Positions 1-11,801 of a stretch of DNA of 64,000 bases are shown here, piece after piece (within the stretch, counting starts at the first letter, position 1; each line of letters begins with the position of its first letter). The stretch is from Nereocystis luetkeana (taxonomy: Eukaryota; Sar; Phaeophyceae; Laminariales; Laminariaceae). The notes under the pieces are model-generated. The model saw only the letters and a list, made by a program, of their open reading frames with translations. It was not told the origin of the DNA and made no database searches. The stretch is from assembly GCA_031213475.1 (NCBI GenBank), contig JARUPZ010000035.1, forward strand, positions 3,400,953 to 3,464,952. The letters are read 5' to 3'. The position numbers were made by a program, and so were the translations under genes.

Positions 1-149
1 CCTCCAAGTTGGTGTTAACTCCTTCTTGAGGTTCCCGTTTCGGTGTTGGGATATAGGCACCTTGATCGATTTCTCCTTACCTCTCTCATTCTCTTTTCCC
101 CCTCCCCCCCCCCCTCATATTAGCTCTCTGTCATCATCTTCCTCTCCCC

Positions 150-1060
150 TCTCGCCTCTGGATGCGAGGGTTTACTGTGAAACGACTACGGCCATGCATG
201 ATATCGAGTACCCCCCCCCCCCCCCCCTCTGCCTGGTCGGTGAAAATCCGACGTGCTCGGTCCCGGCATTTGTAGGGATGCGAGGGTTTATGATCATGCG
301 ACTACGTCCATGAATGATGATAAGTACCCCCCCCCCTCCCCCATTCTTCCCCCCCCCTCCCCCCTTTTGATGGTCGGTGAAAACCCGACATGCTCAGTCC
401 CGGCATCGTAAGGATGCGAGGGTCTATGGTCTTGTGACTACAGCCATTCATGGGGTCGAGTCCATCTCTCCTATCGACTACACCCCACCCCCCCCCCCCC
501 TACACCGGAAATTAAATTAACTCATTGAAGCTGTCATCCATATGCAAGTCCGCATCACAAGCGGTTCTTAGTAGGATGCAGCTCACCCTTTACGCGACTC
601 GCCAGACACCTCACGGCGCTTCGCGCTTGGTGCAAGCAATGTCTGCCTGGTCGGTGAAAACCCGACATGCTCCGTCCCGGCATTGCAGGGATGCGAGGGT
701 CTGTGGTCATACGACTACGGCCATGCATGAGATCGAGTACATCTCTCCTATCGAGTACACACCCCCTCTGCCTGGTCGGTGAAAACCCGACGTGCTCGGT
801 CCCGGCATTTGTAGGGGTGCGAGGGTTTACGGTCATGCGACTACGTCCATGAATGATAAAAAGTACCCCCCCCCCCCCCCATTCTGCCCCCTCCTCCCCC
901 CTCTGCCTGGTCGGTGACAACCCGACATGTTTAGTCCCGGCATTGTAGGATTGTGAGGCACTACGGTCATGTGACTATAGTCATTCATGAGATCGAGTCC
1001 ATCTCTCCTATCGAGTGCCCCCCCCCCCCCCCCCCTCCCCCCCCCCCCTCCCGCCTCCGG
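150..1060 (+). repeat. Array of poly(C)-tailed SINE-like units
   Basis: At least five copies of one short unit follow each other here. Each carries the block CCTGGTCGGTGAAAACCCGA (near 233, 371, 649, 774 and 907), then GATGCGAGGGTYTAYGGTCAT, a CCATGCATGA core and GATCGAGTAC, and ends in a run of 8 to 25 C. The copy at 540-770 extends furthest 5' (to about 540), so the others look 5'-truncated. The same unit is scattered through the window in both orientations. I see no pol III promoter boxes; the class is inferred from truncation and tail. Confidence 0.7.
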
Positions 1061-1068
1061 ACCTCCAG

Positions 1069-3251
1069 ACACTGCCGGTGCGAAAAAAAAATCGAAAGCA
1101 GCAAAGACGGCGACACCAACGACACCACCAACGAGTGCCGGTGTCTGCCGGAGGCCTCTCTCCCGGACACGAGCCCACTTCCGGTAGAGGGGAACGCTGG
1201 GGGTGCCCGGCCCAACGGAGGAGGAGGGGACGAGCCTTGCGAGGGTGATACCGCGGCAGGGGCGGAGGCGGAGGTGGCAGGGAACGCACCCACTCACCCG
1301 CTACCAATAGTGCGTGGATCGTCAGTTGACCAAGGACTGTCAGCTCAAGGATTGTCAGCCTACGGGTTGGCAGCCTCGGGTGCTGTCGCCCGAACCGGCG
1401 GGGACGCGGAGGGGTGGGATGCCGCGCAGGGTGTGGAGGCCTTGAGGGAGCGGCTGAGGGTCAAGGATGCGCGGAGGTGAGCCGAGCGGAAGTGCGAGTG
1501 GGAGCGTGGGAGGGCGCGAGGTTATGCGCCCGGTGCGGGTGCGGGTTCGATTGGTGGTGGTGGTGGTGGTGGTGGTGATAGCATTGGTGGTGTTGTTGTT
1601 GGTATTGGTGTTGTTGCTGCTGTTGGTGGTATTGGCGTTGTTGCTTTGTAGTCGGTGGTACTGGTGCTGTCGCTGCGGTTGTTGTCGTTGGTACTGGTGT
1701 TGTCGCTGTGATTGTTGTCGGTGGTGCTGTTGTTATCGATGGGGTGTTGGTGGTGGGGGTCGGGGTTTTGTTGCCAGGGAGGACTAGCGGTGTCTTCGAT
1801 CGGGTGTATGGAAGGTCGATGGTTATGCACGCAGGGTGAACAATCATTTCCGAGGAGGGGCTCGCCCCCACCCGGCTCTTACACCCGTGATGGAAGTGAC
1901 GCTACCCCCGATGAAAGTTGCTCTGCCTGGACGGAGACCCTTGCACGCGCCGCGAGCAGCCCTGGGCCGCGAGCCTTTCCCCACCATCGACGCGGAGGAA
2001 CGCGCTATTACGGGGGGGCATAGTTAACAGGACCAAATATTGTTAGTAAAAATGGTTAAACATATAGGTTTTTATGTATACCATAGGTCCTGTTAACTAT
2101 GTTCCCCCGTAATAAGCTGTTCGCGCTTGGTTGCACCTTGCCATAGTTTGAACCGGTGACCAGTAGTGCTTCGTGGAGCGAATCGAATCGACGAACACGA
2201 AACGAAACGCAACGGAAAGGCAAGGAACGGAAGAAACGACACGCGAAGCCGAGCGGAGCAGGAGGGACCGGAAGAAACGAAGCGCCAAACCAAACCAAAT
2301 CAAAGCAGTCCACCCATACCAAATCAAACCAAACCGAGCCAAACCAAACCAAACCAAACCAAACCAAACCAAACCAAACCAAACCAAACCAAACCAAACC
2401 AAACCAAACCAAACCGAAACCAAGCGAAACGAAACGGTACGATACGATACGATACGATACGATACGATACGAAACCGAAATAAACGAAACGGCACGAAGC
2501 GGTGCAAAACGAAACGGAACGAAAACGAAAACGAAACGGATGAAATCGAGACGAAGACAACCGAAACGGAGTTGCCCTATTAACACATTAACACCAAGTC
2601 TCTACTCCCCACCTCTGCAATGTTTTCTTTTTTCAGCGCTCTGGAGCGGAACAAAAGGGGAGCGGAGAAAGAGGCAGACAAACGGCGCAAAGGGAACCTG
2701 CCGGCCACGGCCGATGCCGTCAGGTACGGATTTCTGGCATATAGCCGCAATACGTGCATATGGAAAACGTCATCCATTCTCACGAGATGCCTCAGGTGCT
2801 CAAGGTGGAATACATCTTCTCTTTCCAATCAGCCCTATGCGTCCCTGCCTCCCCCCCTGCCTCTCTCCCTCCCAGATCCTTCTTCGCGCACTCGCGCCGC
2901 GTCACTTGCTCCCTAGATGCTCTCGCCGAGACCCTTTCCAGCTCCAGCCGGCACTCCCTGTCGGGCAGGGAGGCCAGAGAGCGAGTCCGGATGATCGCCG
3001 ACATTGTCCCGGAGTGGTGCTCTATCGTGGCTCCTCCGCGCCCCACCGGCTCCGCCCAAAAATCAGGCGCTGCCCATGTCGGGCAGGTCCAGGCCCACGC
3101 TCACGTCCATTCCGATGTTGATGATGGGATGGTTGCGCAGCCTGTGAAGGCGAAAGAGGTGGTCAAGATCAACACGCGTATTCAATTCAAGGAAGTTCGG
3201 GAGATGATTGTGTTTATGGCAAGCGGTGGTGGAGACGGGGAGAGGGGATAG
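1069..3251 (+). CDS. CDT1: Probable DNA replication licensing factor CDT1, C-terminal exons (5' end outside window)
   Basis: Three exons fit in phase: about 1069-1476, 2637-2723 and 2876-3251 (stop TAG). Donors are GTGAGC (1477) and GTACGG (2724); acceptors are TTTTTTCAG (2636) and CTCCCTCCCAG (2875). All junctions are phase 2, restoring Ser and Arg codons. The first exon is acidic and Gly/Ala-rich and ends in a helical EALRERLRVKDAR. The second continues SALERNKRGAEKEADKRR. The third holds SFFAHSRRVTCSLDALAETL and IADIVPEWCSIV, then VVKINTRIQFKEVREMI. This helix - Leu/Pro patch - 'PEW' - basic KIN segment order resembles the C-terminal winged helix of Cdt1, which binds MCM2-7 during origin licensing. 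The match is by eye. The 5' boundary of the first exon is uncertain because it abuts the SINE array, and the N-terminal part of the gene lies left of the window. Confidence 0.5.
1550..1770. repeat. GTG/GTT-rich trinucleotide tract
   Basis: Degenerate GGT/GTT triplets inside the putative CDT1 intron. The long Val/Leu and His/Gln readings through it are by-products of the repeat. Confidence 0.8.
2006..2114. mobile_element. MITE family M1, copy 1
   Basis: Begins TTACGGGGGGGCATAG and ends GTTCCCCCGTAA, with the inner motif AATATTGTTAGTAAAAATGG. Lies in the CDT1 intron. Confidence 0.9.
2180..2580. repeat. Compound pentanucleotide array
   Basis: Five-base units drift from one variant to the next: GAAAC-like units, then about twenty CCAAA units (about 2290-2415), then about eight GATAC units (2438-2470), then GAAAC/GAAAAC again. 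It is open in all frames because the period is 5. It lies in the CDT1 intron, just before exon 2637-2723. Confidence 0.85.
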
Positions 3252-5207
3252 AGGGGGGGGGGTTGTAGCTGCGGCGGCGGCGGTGGCGACGGTGGTGGTG
3301 GTAGTGGCGGTGGCGGTTAGAGACATTGGTATGATGTGCACGGTACGTGCGGAGCTAGTTTTCAGCGGATGTTGAGCCTCCCTTTGGTGGCGTGTGTTTG
3401 TTTGTCTGCGTTTCGCTGCGATTCTGTATAGTTTACTGCTTTTACCTTTACTGCTGCTGCTGCTGCTGCTGTTTCTTGTGGTGGTGGTGCTGCGGCTGGT
3501 GCTGCGGCCGTGATGGTCGTGGCCTTGCTGGTTCTGACGCTACTGCTGGAGGTGGTGGCGATGGTAGTCACAGTGGTGATGGTTTTGCTGACGCTGTTTG
3601 TGATGGTGGTGGTGCTGCCGCTCTGGGATGCATGGTTCGTTGATTGGCGCGGTGTTGGAGGCGGGTTGGGTCAGAGCCATCACCGCTATTACTCTCGTAT
3701 TGCTTATCTGGGTTTTTAGAACCGGTATGTCGAGTGCGGCTTTGGTACCTACGCGGGCGTTCCCCAGTGTTTTCTTCGCGCTTTCGGTCTTGCGGGGACC
3801 GGGGAGCGTGATTAAACCCGATCGTGGTGTCCAAAGAAGTTTTGCTAATTTCGTCTTTGCATCGAACAAGTACTCGTAGCAGTACATTTTAATAGATTCG
3901 ACAGGAGATACTGGTCTGTGTCTGCCAGTGTTTTAACCAGTTTATTCGCTCGTGGATACTGGCGCAAACTGGGTACGTTAGTACTTTTGGCAGCTGAGGA
4001 TACTGCGGGTACTGGAATTTTGGGCAGTCCTTTCTCTGTGGAAACTGGTATTTGCCATGTATTTTTGGGCGGTTTATCCGGACCGACGAAGCATACTGCA
4101 TATTTTCAGCTGTCAAATACTGGAAGAACTATTAATACCGCCGCCAGGTGCTGTCAAGTGTCAGTTTCTGCTCCAGGTGCTGGCGTCTGTATACCAGTAT
4201 TGGTTTTGAAGCGTTGTTAGGGGCAGCCGTTCAGGCTGTGAGGATAGCGGTGTCAGTCAGTTTTTTCAAGGCGGTAGTTGGTGCCTTAAGTCGGTGCGTG
4301 TTGGCGTGTACTCGGTACTTTTGGCTGGAGATACGGGTACATACTGGTCAGGGTATACTGGGGAAATACTGGCCAGGGTGTGATGTGCCCAGTATATTCT
4401 TGTGGGTAACTACTGCCCTATGTATGATCGGGTGGGGCTGGATGGCGTTATATACTGGGAAAATGCTGTCAGGAAACGCTGTGCCATACTGTTATTGTTG
4501 GGAGCACCTTCCGCTCTACAAGATCGGGTGGGATTATAGTCGGCGTTATATACCGGGAAACCACTGGCATAAACGCTTTTGCCAGTAACCCGGTGATCTG
4601 TGAGCATTGACTGCTCTATGCACGGTCGGGTGGGGCTGAATGGCGTACGGGCAAAAATGAACAACTAACTGGTATGTACCTGATGTAATTGTTCGTATCA
4701 TACCTGGTAACGCCGTCTTTGCATTTTGTCGCAGAACAAAGCACAGAAAATAGATAGCCTGTGCGAGTGCTGTTTACATAGCTTGTGTGAGTGTTGTCGA
4801 CATGCAGCTGAGTGTGGGCGCGGCATCGGCACGAAAAAAAAATGTTGTGTTGTTTGTTCGTACAACTTATCTGAGTCTTGAGTGTTGTCGCGGTCGCCTT
4901 CTCGTGGTTCGGGGTCGGCAGCATTGAACACAACAGTCCAGCAATTTTTTGTAAAGTGTACCTGGTATGGCACGAATCCTGCGGCAGATTTTGTAAAAAA
5001 CTTCGCAGCCCTGTTGTGTGGCATAAAACCTTCCAGGTGTATTTTTCATCGCCCGCTCTCCACGCGCAAGATGAGAAAAAAATGGAAAGCGTGTCAGCTT
5101 TCTGCGGAGCGTGCTGTAAGATTCAAAGTTCTGGCGGGAGAGGGTGGTCTGCGTCTTACAGCAACCGTATAGTAGGTGCATGCCCTACTGTTTTGTACCA
5201 GCAGGTG

Positions 5208-5304
5208 TTAACCCTTTTAGAACCGCCCTCCCATATGTGGGAACAAAACACTCTAATTATAAGTAGTTTGTCCCCAAAACGGGACTGGGGTCCTTAAAGG
5301 ATTA
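5208..5304. mobile_element. MITE family M2, copy 1 (diverged)
   Basis: Left end TTAACCCTTTTAGAACCG; right end ACGGGACTGGGGTCC then ATTA. The left arm is more mutated than the right. Confidence 0.7.
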
Positions 5305-5544
5305 GGGTCTCTTATCACAGACAAAAACGTAAACTTGTCCGATCAAAAATGTGGTACGGTACGCGAGCATGCATGCATGTGGTTCTGGTACTCGAAAGAG
5401 CAATACGGCTGTGTACGCAAGCAAAAGCGGGTTTTGGTGGTACAAAGGGGTACAAAGAGCAATATGCTGCACGCAAGCGGTTTCGGTAGTAAAATATGCA
5501 TTTCTGTAATACGCGAGTGATTTTGGTGCTAATAGTAATAAGGG

Positions 5545-5639
5545 CAACCTTTTAGAACCGCAGTCCCATTTTGGGGACAAACCAGTCAAATTCTTAAGTA
5601 GTTTTGTCCCCCAAAACGAGACTGCGGTTCTAAAAGGGA
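5545..5639. mobile_element. MITE family M2, copy 2
   Basis: Near-perfect inverted repeat: AGAACCGCAGTCCCATTTTG at the left and CAAAACGAGACTGCGGTTCT at the right. Confidence 0.85.
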
Positions 5640-6801
5640 ACACCTCGTGGAGCCCAGGTACAGCGGCAAAAGCGAAAGGCGGTTTCGCTACGAACCGTCT
5701 AAAGGCGTGAGCGATCTGTAGCCTGCAGTGTGATTTCCTCTTCTTGGGTTTTCCGTCGGCGGTATTTGTCAGACCACTAGAATATAGACACAAGGATACT
5801 TTTGTACCTGGCGGTCGGAATGACTATTAATATTAGTGATCGGCTAGTTTTTTCTACTTTCGGGAAAGTTATGAGTGATATCCAAGTTGAAGATCATGCT
5901 GCACATTGTCGGATGGCAAGAGAAATAATAATAATAGGCTAGTTTTTAGGTACGGCTAGCTTACAGGTGTGTCTAGACTAGCTTTTGACGGCAGAAGCTG
6001 ACAGGCGGCGACATACATACCTGGAACGCAATAAGTTTGGGGTTGACATCTTGAGGGCCTTTCGGTCTTGCTCCGACAACAAAAAGTCGCGGGCCCAAAA
6101 TCGCTCACGGGACGTCACTCACACCAGCCGGCCCCTACCCAGTAAAAACGCCATGTCATACAGTCAGTACACACCCAACAATCGGACTGCGGTGTCTTTC
6201 CACTTCCCCTGAAACCATGTACTACGATGTTTTCCCAGTAGCAGCAGCAGCAGGCTGCGGCGATGCTCGTACAGCAGAGGATCAATAGTGCGTCGACCTA
6301 GCCCCCCAGCCCCACGGGGCACGAATGGATACGGCGGGCGAGGGGTTTCCATGGGACGAAGCGGAGGGGTGCTTGGCCCCGACCGAATCGGGAAAGCGAA
6401 AAAAGAGAACGGTTGAAGCTAGGGTGCACGGGGGTAAAAAAAACAAAAAAAGGAAATGGACACCCCACTTTCTGTTTGGTTCCAAGCAGGGGGGGGGGGG
6501 ATACTAAACTCAAAAAGTTGAAAAAAAAACTGAAAAAAGCAAAACATGGTTTATTCACTACCTACCTGGTACAAGTTTCTAGCAAAAATCGTAACCCTCT
6601 CTATACTCGTATAGGAGTAGTTTGTTTTCAGTTCCGACAAGGAGGCGAGTGCGGCTCCGTTTTCTCTTATTTTTTGTGTGCGCCCCTGGTTTGACGCCGA
6701 CTGCACATACAGCAGCAGCAGCAGTATAGGCCTGCCAATAAGAAAGTACCCAATAAGAACATAATGCTCACTTTTTCGGAGAACGCTGAGAAAATTGGGT
6801 T

Positions 6802-6899
6802 ATAACCCCTTTAGAACCGCAGTCCCGGTTTTGGGGACAAACCAGTCAAATTCCAAGAACTTTGTCCCCAAAACGGGACTGCGGTCCTAAAAGGGTTGA
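6802..6899. mobile_element. MITE family M2, copy 3
   Basis: Terminal arms AACCCCTTTAGAACCGCAG and CTGCGGTCCTAAAAGGGTT, with GGGGACAAA in each arm. Confidence 0.9.
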
Positions 6900-6913
6900 G
6901 CAATACCAGGTAA

Positions 6914-7029
6914 CTATTACGGGGGGCCATAGTTAATAGGACCAAATATTGTTATTAATAGTAGAAATGGTTAAATGTATAGGTTTTTATGTACACCACA
7001 GGTCCTATTAACTATGGTCCCCCGTAATA
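6914..7029. mobile_element. MITE family M1, copy 2
   Basis: CTATTACGGGGGGCCATAG to TCCCCCGTAATA, with a small inner expansion TATTAATAG relative to other copies. A TACCAGGTA word sits just left of it (6904-6912). Confidence 0.9.
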
Positions 7030-7170
7030 CTCAGCGATGAATTCGACGCTAAATCCTACCAGGTACCAGTATACAATAGTCTATGCTCAAGGTTGTTCGA
7101 AGATGGCGCCCCAATAAGAATCTCAGGCTTTCCCAGATTACCCGTAGGTATTTCTTGTTGGCAGGTCCAT

Positions 7171-8006
7171 CCCGTACTACTGCAGTCGCGATGAAGATGA
7201 CTTATCCCTAACTGTTGGTTGGGTGCGTTGGGGTTTGTTCGTCGTATTCGCATCGTTCAGAAACAGCTGTCTGTCTGTGTCCGACTCAACCATTTTATTG
7301 TTACAACGTAAAGCCGGTCGCCCCGGTGGTTCGAGTGGTTAACCTCGAATTCTACTTGTGTTTGAGTCCTGGGTTCGAGCCCCAGGTGGGTCGGAGCAGT
7401 AAACTTTATTTATTTGCAAAAATCAAAATCAAAAGGATTCAATTGTTGAGAGCGCCTTGCAGCGTGGGTAGGCACAATTCGATGCGAGTCGACGAGGGAA
7501 GAAAAGGCTGTACTACTGCAGTCGCGATGAAGATGACTTATCCCGAACTGTTGGTTGGGTGCGTTGGGGTTTGTTCGTCGTATTCGCATCGTCCAGAAAC
7601 AGCTGTCTGCCTGTGCCCGACTCAACCATTTTATTGTTACAACGTAAAGCCGGTCGCCCCGGTGGTTCAAGTGGTTAACCTCGAATTCTACTCGTGTTTG
7701 AGTCCTGGGTTCGAGCCCCAGGTGGGTCGGACATTTGACTTTATTTGCGAAAATCAAAATAAAAAAAAGGACTCAATTGTTGAGAGCGCCTTGCAGCGTG
7801 GGTAGGCACAATTCGATGCGAGTCGACGAGGGAAGAAAAGGCTGAAATTTTCTCGCGATAAAAATGAAGGCACGTATCGTAGCGGGAAGGGGGTAGAAGA
7901 GCCTGCTATGTGACCCCGGATCTGAGTTACGAGTTGGAAGGAGAGAGAGAAGAGGATGTGCGAAGATAATAAACGGGATGAGCAAAAAAAAAAAAAAAAA
8001 AAAAAC
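7171..8006 (+). mobile_element. tRNA-like SINE, tandemly duplicated, with poly(A) tail
   Basis: Two heads, at 7313 and 7651, read CCCCGGTGGTTCGAGTGG (A-box-like) and GGGTTCGAGCCCC (B-box-like), about 60 bp apart as in tRNA-derived SINEs. The block 7171-7509 is repeated almost exactly at 7510-7847. Only the second copy continues into the body (GAGAGCGCCTTGCAGCGTGG, then CCCCGGATCTGAG) and ends in about 22 A at 7984. The same body recurs at 61546-61860. Confidence 0.75.
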
Positions 8007-9354
8007 GTATTGTACCGGTCTGATCGAAATAAAAGGAGGAGCATTTCGATGGCCACAGCAGTAGTAGTAGGTACAGAGCACACCGTATATTGTCGATCAA
8101 ACTGAGGAGTGATGAGCCACCCTCACCGACGCTACTCCCTATCGAAAGCAGCAGCAGCAGCAGGGTTACGACTGCGTCCAGCCTCGACGCAATGGTTGAT
8201 CGCCCTCTCTAACCCCTTTTCATTACATTACCTCTTTCCTTCCAATAAAATTCCGATGAATTTCCCAGGCGGTAGGGGTTACGGTTACATTTTTCAAGAG
8301 ATCGAGGCAGGATTTGTAGACCACTCTAAAACCTACACAGCTACTACTGCCGCGGTAGTCCGTGTAGCGCAAGGTAGCGCAAGAAACACTTTTCGGCCGA
8401 TCTCACAGTTTTTTTTTCTTCCATTTTCCATTTTAAATAGGAACCAATCGCGCTTTACGTAACTTTTTTTCAAAGTTCGGTATTTGCTTCCGCCAAGTCT
8501 CCGGTTGAAAACGCAGTCAATGAATTTCAACATTTTTGTCGAAGCTGGGCCAAGTTCTATATAGCAGTAGGGGTCTCTCTATATTTCCGGGAAAATAGAT
8601 ATAATGCCGGCGTGTGTTGGCCTGGCAAACGTCGGCATCATAGACGGACCACTACTCCTGTACAGCCCTGAACGAATGCCCCGACTCTACAGCCAGCAGC
8701 AGGCCTACAGCTACGAAGACAAGGAGCGATGGCTTCGCCTCCGCACTGGAGACAAGCATGCCTTTTCTTGTGAAACCCCCTGCGAACCAGAACAGGGCGG
8801 CAGACAAATGTGCCTATTATTGTGAAACCCCCCCCCGCGCATCAGGAGAGGGCGGCGTCGCCACCGCCAACAACTCCAGAAAAAAAATGCTGCGCTTTGT
8901 GCAAGGAAACGTCGCCCAGAGGAGAAATAAACCAATCTTGTATTGAATAAAATAAAAAATAAAAAAATGCGCGCTCATCAAAACAAAACCAAGTGCGCGC
9001 GCCAAAACCTAACACTCCGTCCGGAATGTCAAGGACCGCTTTCGTGCTAACATGGAACTCCAAAACGGTTCTTAAAGCAGTCCCGGACAAAAAGTGCTAC
9101 ACAAAATACAAAACGGAAGCCAGCCCGTCAGGGAAACATGCAAGCACAACCACAAGCATTGCTGCTGCCGCAGCAGCAACGCCAAATTATCCCGCCAAGC
9201 AGAGTCTGAAATTCAAGCGGTTTGTCCCCCCGACGAAAAAAGAAGTGACGTAATAGTTGAAAACATGGTTGGCGCAGGTGGTGCATCCGGTAGAGGAGGT
9301 GCTTGCCCCCCCCCCCACGACTATCCCGCTATCTCGGGCAGGTAGGGACGTGGC

Positions 9355-9440
9355 TGGGTTACCCCTATACGGGTGCAAGGGTCTACGGTCATAGGACTAC
9401 GGCAATGCATGGCACGAGTACACCCCCCCCCCTCCCCCCC
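9355..9440 (+). repeat. Poly(C) SINE fragment
   Basis: Holds CAAGGGTCTACGGTCAT, CATGCATGG-like sequence and GAGTACACCCCCCCCC, the 3' end of the unit arrayed at 150-1060. Confidence 0.75.
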
Positions 9441-9994
9441 GGGCGAGACAGGTCCCACCATGCCGGGCATGCAGGGTTAGGGTTGGATTGGGTTGATTAC
9501 CCCGCTTACCCCCCCCCCCCCCCCCTTCCCGTGAGGCAGCACGCCTCCCCTCCCCTCCCCTTCCCAGCGTAACCGCGTAATGCAATGCACCCTTCAGACA
9601 TGTCCGCCCTTTCCACACCCTTCCAGACACCCCTTACCCGTGCATCCGCGCGATGCGATACCCCACCATTGTTTTCCCCTACTGCGGTAGAGTAGTATCC
9701 CCCTACAAAACGCTCAGAAGCGGGAGCGAAAAAAAAAAGATGACAAGCGCACTGCTGTACTACTGTACCAGTACCTACTTAATATAATATTCCAAACAAA
9801 AACCCACCTCTGGACGAAAAACAAACCGAAAAAAGCGAGAGAAAAAAAAAAAAATGCCCATCAGCAGCATCGGCTTACAGCAGTGGGGCAAAATGCTGAA
9901 AGTGCGCCCTTTATACAATTGTCGAGGGTCGGCACTACCGTCGGCGAAAAATAGGAAGGGGGTGGGGGTATAGGGAATATAGGGGGGGGGGGGG

Positions 9995-10060
9995 AGGGGG
10001 GGTGCTCGATATCATGCATGGCCGTAGTCGTATGACGCACCCCTACGATGCCGGGGGGGG
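9995..10060 (-). repeat. Poly(C) SINE fragment, inverted
   Basis: A poly(G) run, then GATATCATGCATGGCCGTAG: the complement of the SINE 3' end. Confidence 0.7.
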
Positions 10061-10264
10061 GGCGTGTCAGCTTTTTATCCAACAAATCAAAAGGTGGGTT
10101 TTAAGCCGACACAGAAGCAGACAGGGCGTAGAATCGCGCCGAGTGTACCGACCGATCACAACGACAGTACAAAACCTAAAAAAGCAACCCAGAAGAAATA
10201 AATCCCAGGGCGTGGGTAATCTTAGCAGGGCAATTACTCTTCAGGTACCTGGGCACCAAAAACC

Positions 10265-10395
10265 TGGTTGTTTTGATGACACTCGGGTATGTACCCGGGT
10301 ACTCGGGTGTGTACCCGCCGGGTACTCAGGTATGTACTCGGTTATGCACCCGTCGGGTAAGCAGGTGTGTACCCGGGTACCCACAGAGTATATAT
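10265..10395. repeat. Degenerate palindromic GGGTAC/GTACCC array
   Basis: About ten alternations of ACTCGGGTAYGTACCCGGGT-like units. Each is nearly self-complementary, so the stretch can fold on either strand. Confidence 0.7.
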
Positions 10396-10855
10396 ACCCT
10401 ACTGAAAACTATTGAAAAAGTCCACCTACGCAATACCCGACCCCACCGAGGACACACTGTTATTTTCTTGACCATTCATACCCCGCAATAGCGACGCAAG
10501 AGGGGGGGGGGGGGGGAATCTCGCCGCATCTATCGACCAATCAAAACGGTAGCACAAAACCTGAAAAAAAAAAAAAAATGAGAAGAAAGAAAAACTCTAC
10601 TTCTTCGACTCCAACTACAACTCCTCCTCCCCAACGCCGACTCTGCAACGCCCGTCGAGCACTACACGCAACGCCGACCGCACCGAGGACACCTGCTTTA
10701 ACTTCTCGTACACAGCCCGCGACAGCAATAATTCAAGGAGAGGAGGTGTAACTCAATTGGTATGCATACAGGCCCTACGTACGGTGTCGGGACGGCACAA
10801 ATAATCAACAGCTACTACGCAGAGAACTCCCCCCGCAACACAGCAAAAATGCCAT

Positions 10856-10949
10856 TTAATCCCTCTAGCACCGCAATTGTGGGGGACGGACCACTCAAAT
10901 TCCAAGCAGGTTGCCCCCAAAACGGGACTGCGGTCCTAGAAAGGGTCAT
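10856..10949. mobile_element. MITE family M2, copy 4 (left arm decayed)
   Basis: TTAA at the left edge; right arm CAAAACGGGACTGCGGTCCT is intact. The left arm has lost about 8 bp. Confidence 0.8.
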
Positions 10950-11364
10950 AACCCCTTTCTACGTGATGCCGACCAAACCAATGGTTGATGTTATTTTTCG
11001 CGTTTTTAACAACCATGTACACGAACAGCAGCAGCAGCAGCAGCGCGAGTCCCCAGAGCGGCACAGACAGGATCATGTTGCGTTCTCGTGCCGTGAGAAT
11101 CCTTGCATCGTAACGAAGTCGGACCCCGAGCGCGTATCATCTCCCCCAATCACGTCGTGGGGCCGTCGATGTAACCGTCGGTTCTTGTCGTCGATTGTTT
11201 CCCCACTCTCAAGTAACAACAGGGTTAAAAGGGAGACAGGTCAATCGGGGGCGGGTACAGGCCTCTTTCTCGCCTCAACATACTAGTTTCAGTGTAGGGA
11301 CGGTCAGTCAAGGGCCCAAACCTGGCCTTCTATCAATCGTAGGTCAGTGACTCAAATCGCGCGG

Positions 11365-11430
11365 GGGGGGGAGGGGGGGTACTCGACATCATGATGTCGG
11401 GACGGAGCACGTCGGGTTTTCACCGACGAG
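11365..11430 (-). repeat. Poly(C) SINE fragment, inverted
   Basis: A poly(G) run, GTACTCGACATCATGATG, then GACGGAGCACGTCGGGTTTT: the complement of the SINE core. It lies directly 3' of the Rab stop codon and may be in the 3' UTR. Confidence 0.7.
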
Positions 11431-11458
11431 GCGGCGGCGGGGGGCGGGGCATGAAAAA

Positions 11459-11761
11459 TCAACAGCAACCAGAGGACGCGGAGGAAGAGTCGAGGTTGAG
11501 GGTGTCCCCGGACGGGGGCGGGAGGAGTTCTCTCTTGGGCAGGCGTTTGCTCAGCTCGACAAACATGTCCTGCACGTGCGTGTCGTCTTTCGCGCTCGTC
11601 TCGACGAACATCGCCCCGATCTCGTCCGCGTACGCCTGAGCGGTGGACGACTCCACCTCCTGAAATAAAAATGAACCGGGGAGGGGGGGGGGGGGGGTAG
11701 GCGGTTGGTACGATGGCATGGCTTTTTTTGGACCACGGGCTAGCTCGTAATGCGAGAACAC

Positions 11762-11801
<40 letters not shown>

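Larger units (their letters stand above)
3252..11458. other. Intergenic stretch between the CDT1 and Rab 3' ends
   Basis: No reading frame here resembles a known protein and no exon chain fits. The stretch holds a TACTGG-rich degenerate region (3900-4670), M2 copies near 5.2, 5.55, 6.8 and 10.9 kb, an M1 copy at 6.9 kb, a tRNA-like SINE pair (7.17-8.0 kb), SINE fragments around 9.4 and 10.0 kb, and a palindromic GGGTAC array (10.27-10.39 kb). Confidence 0.6.

Noticed and set aside
2156-3121. A 321-codon reading across 2156-3121
   Set aside because: It is produced by the pentanucleotide array and then crosses the CDT1 exons in the wrong frame.
7313-7396. Possible tRNA gene
   Set aside because: A- and B-box-like sequences are present, but the arms do not pair as a cloverleaf and the sequence is repeated as a SINE head.
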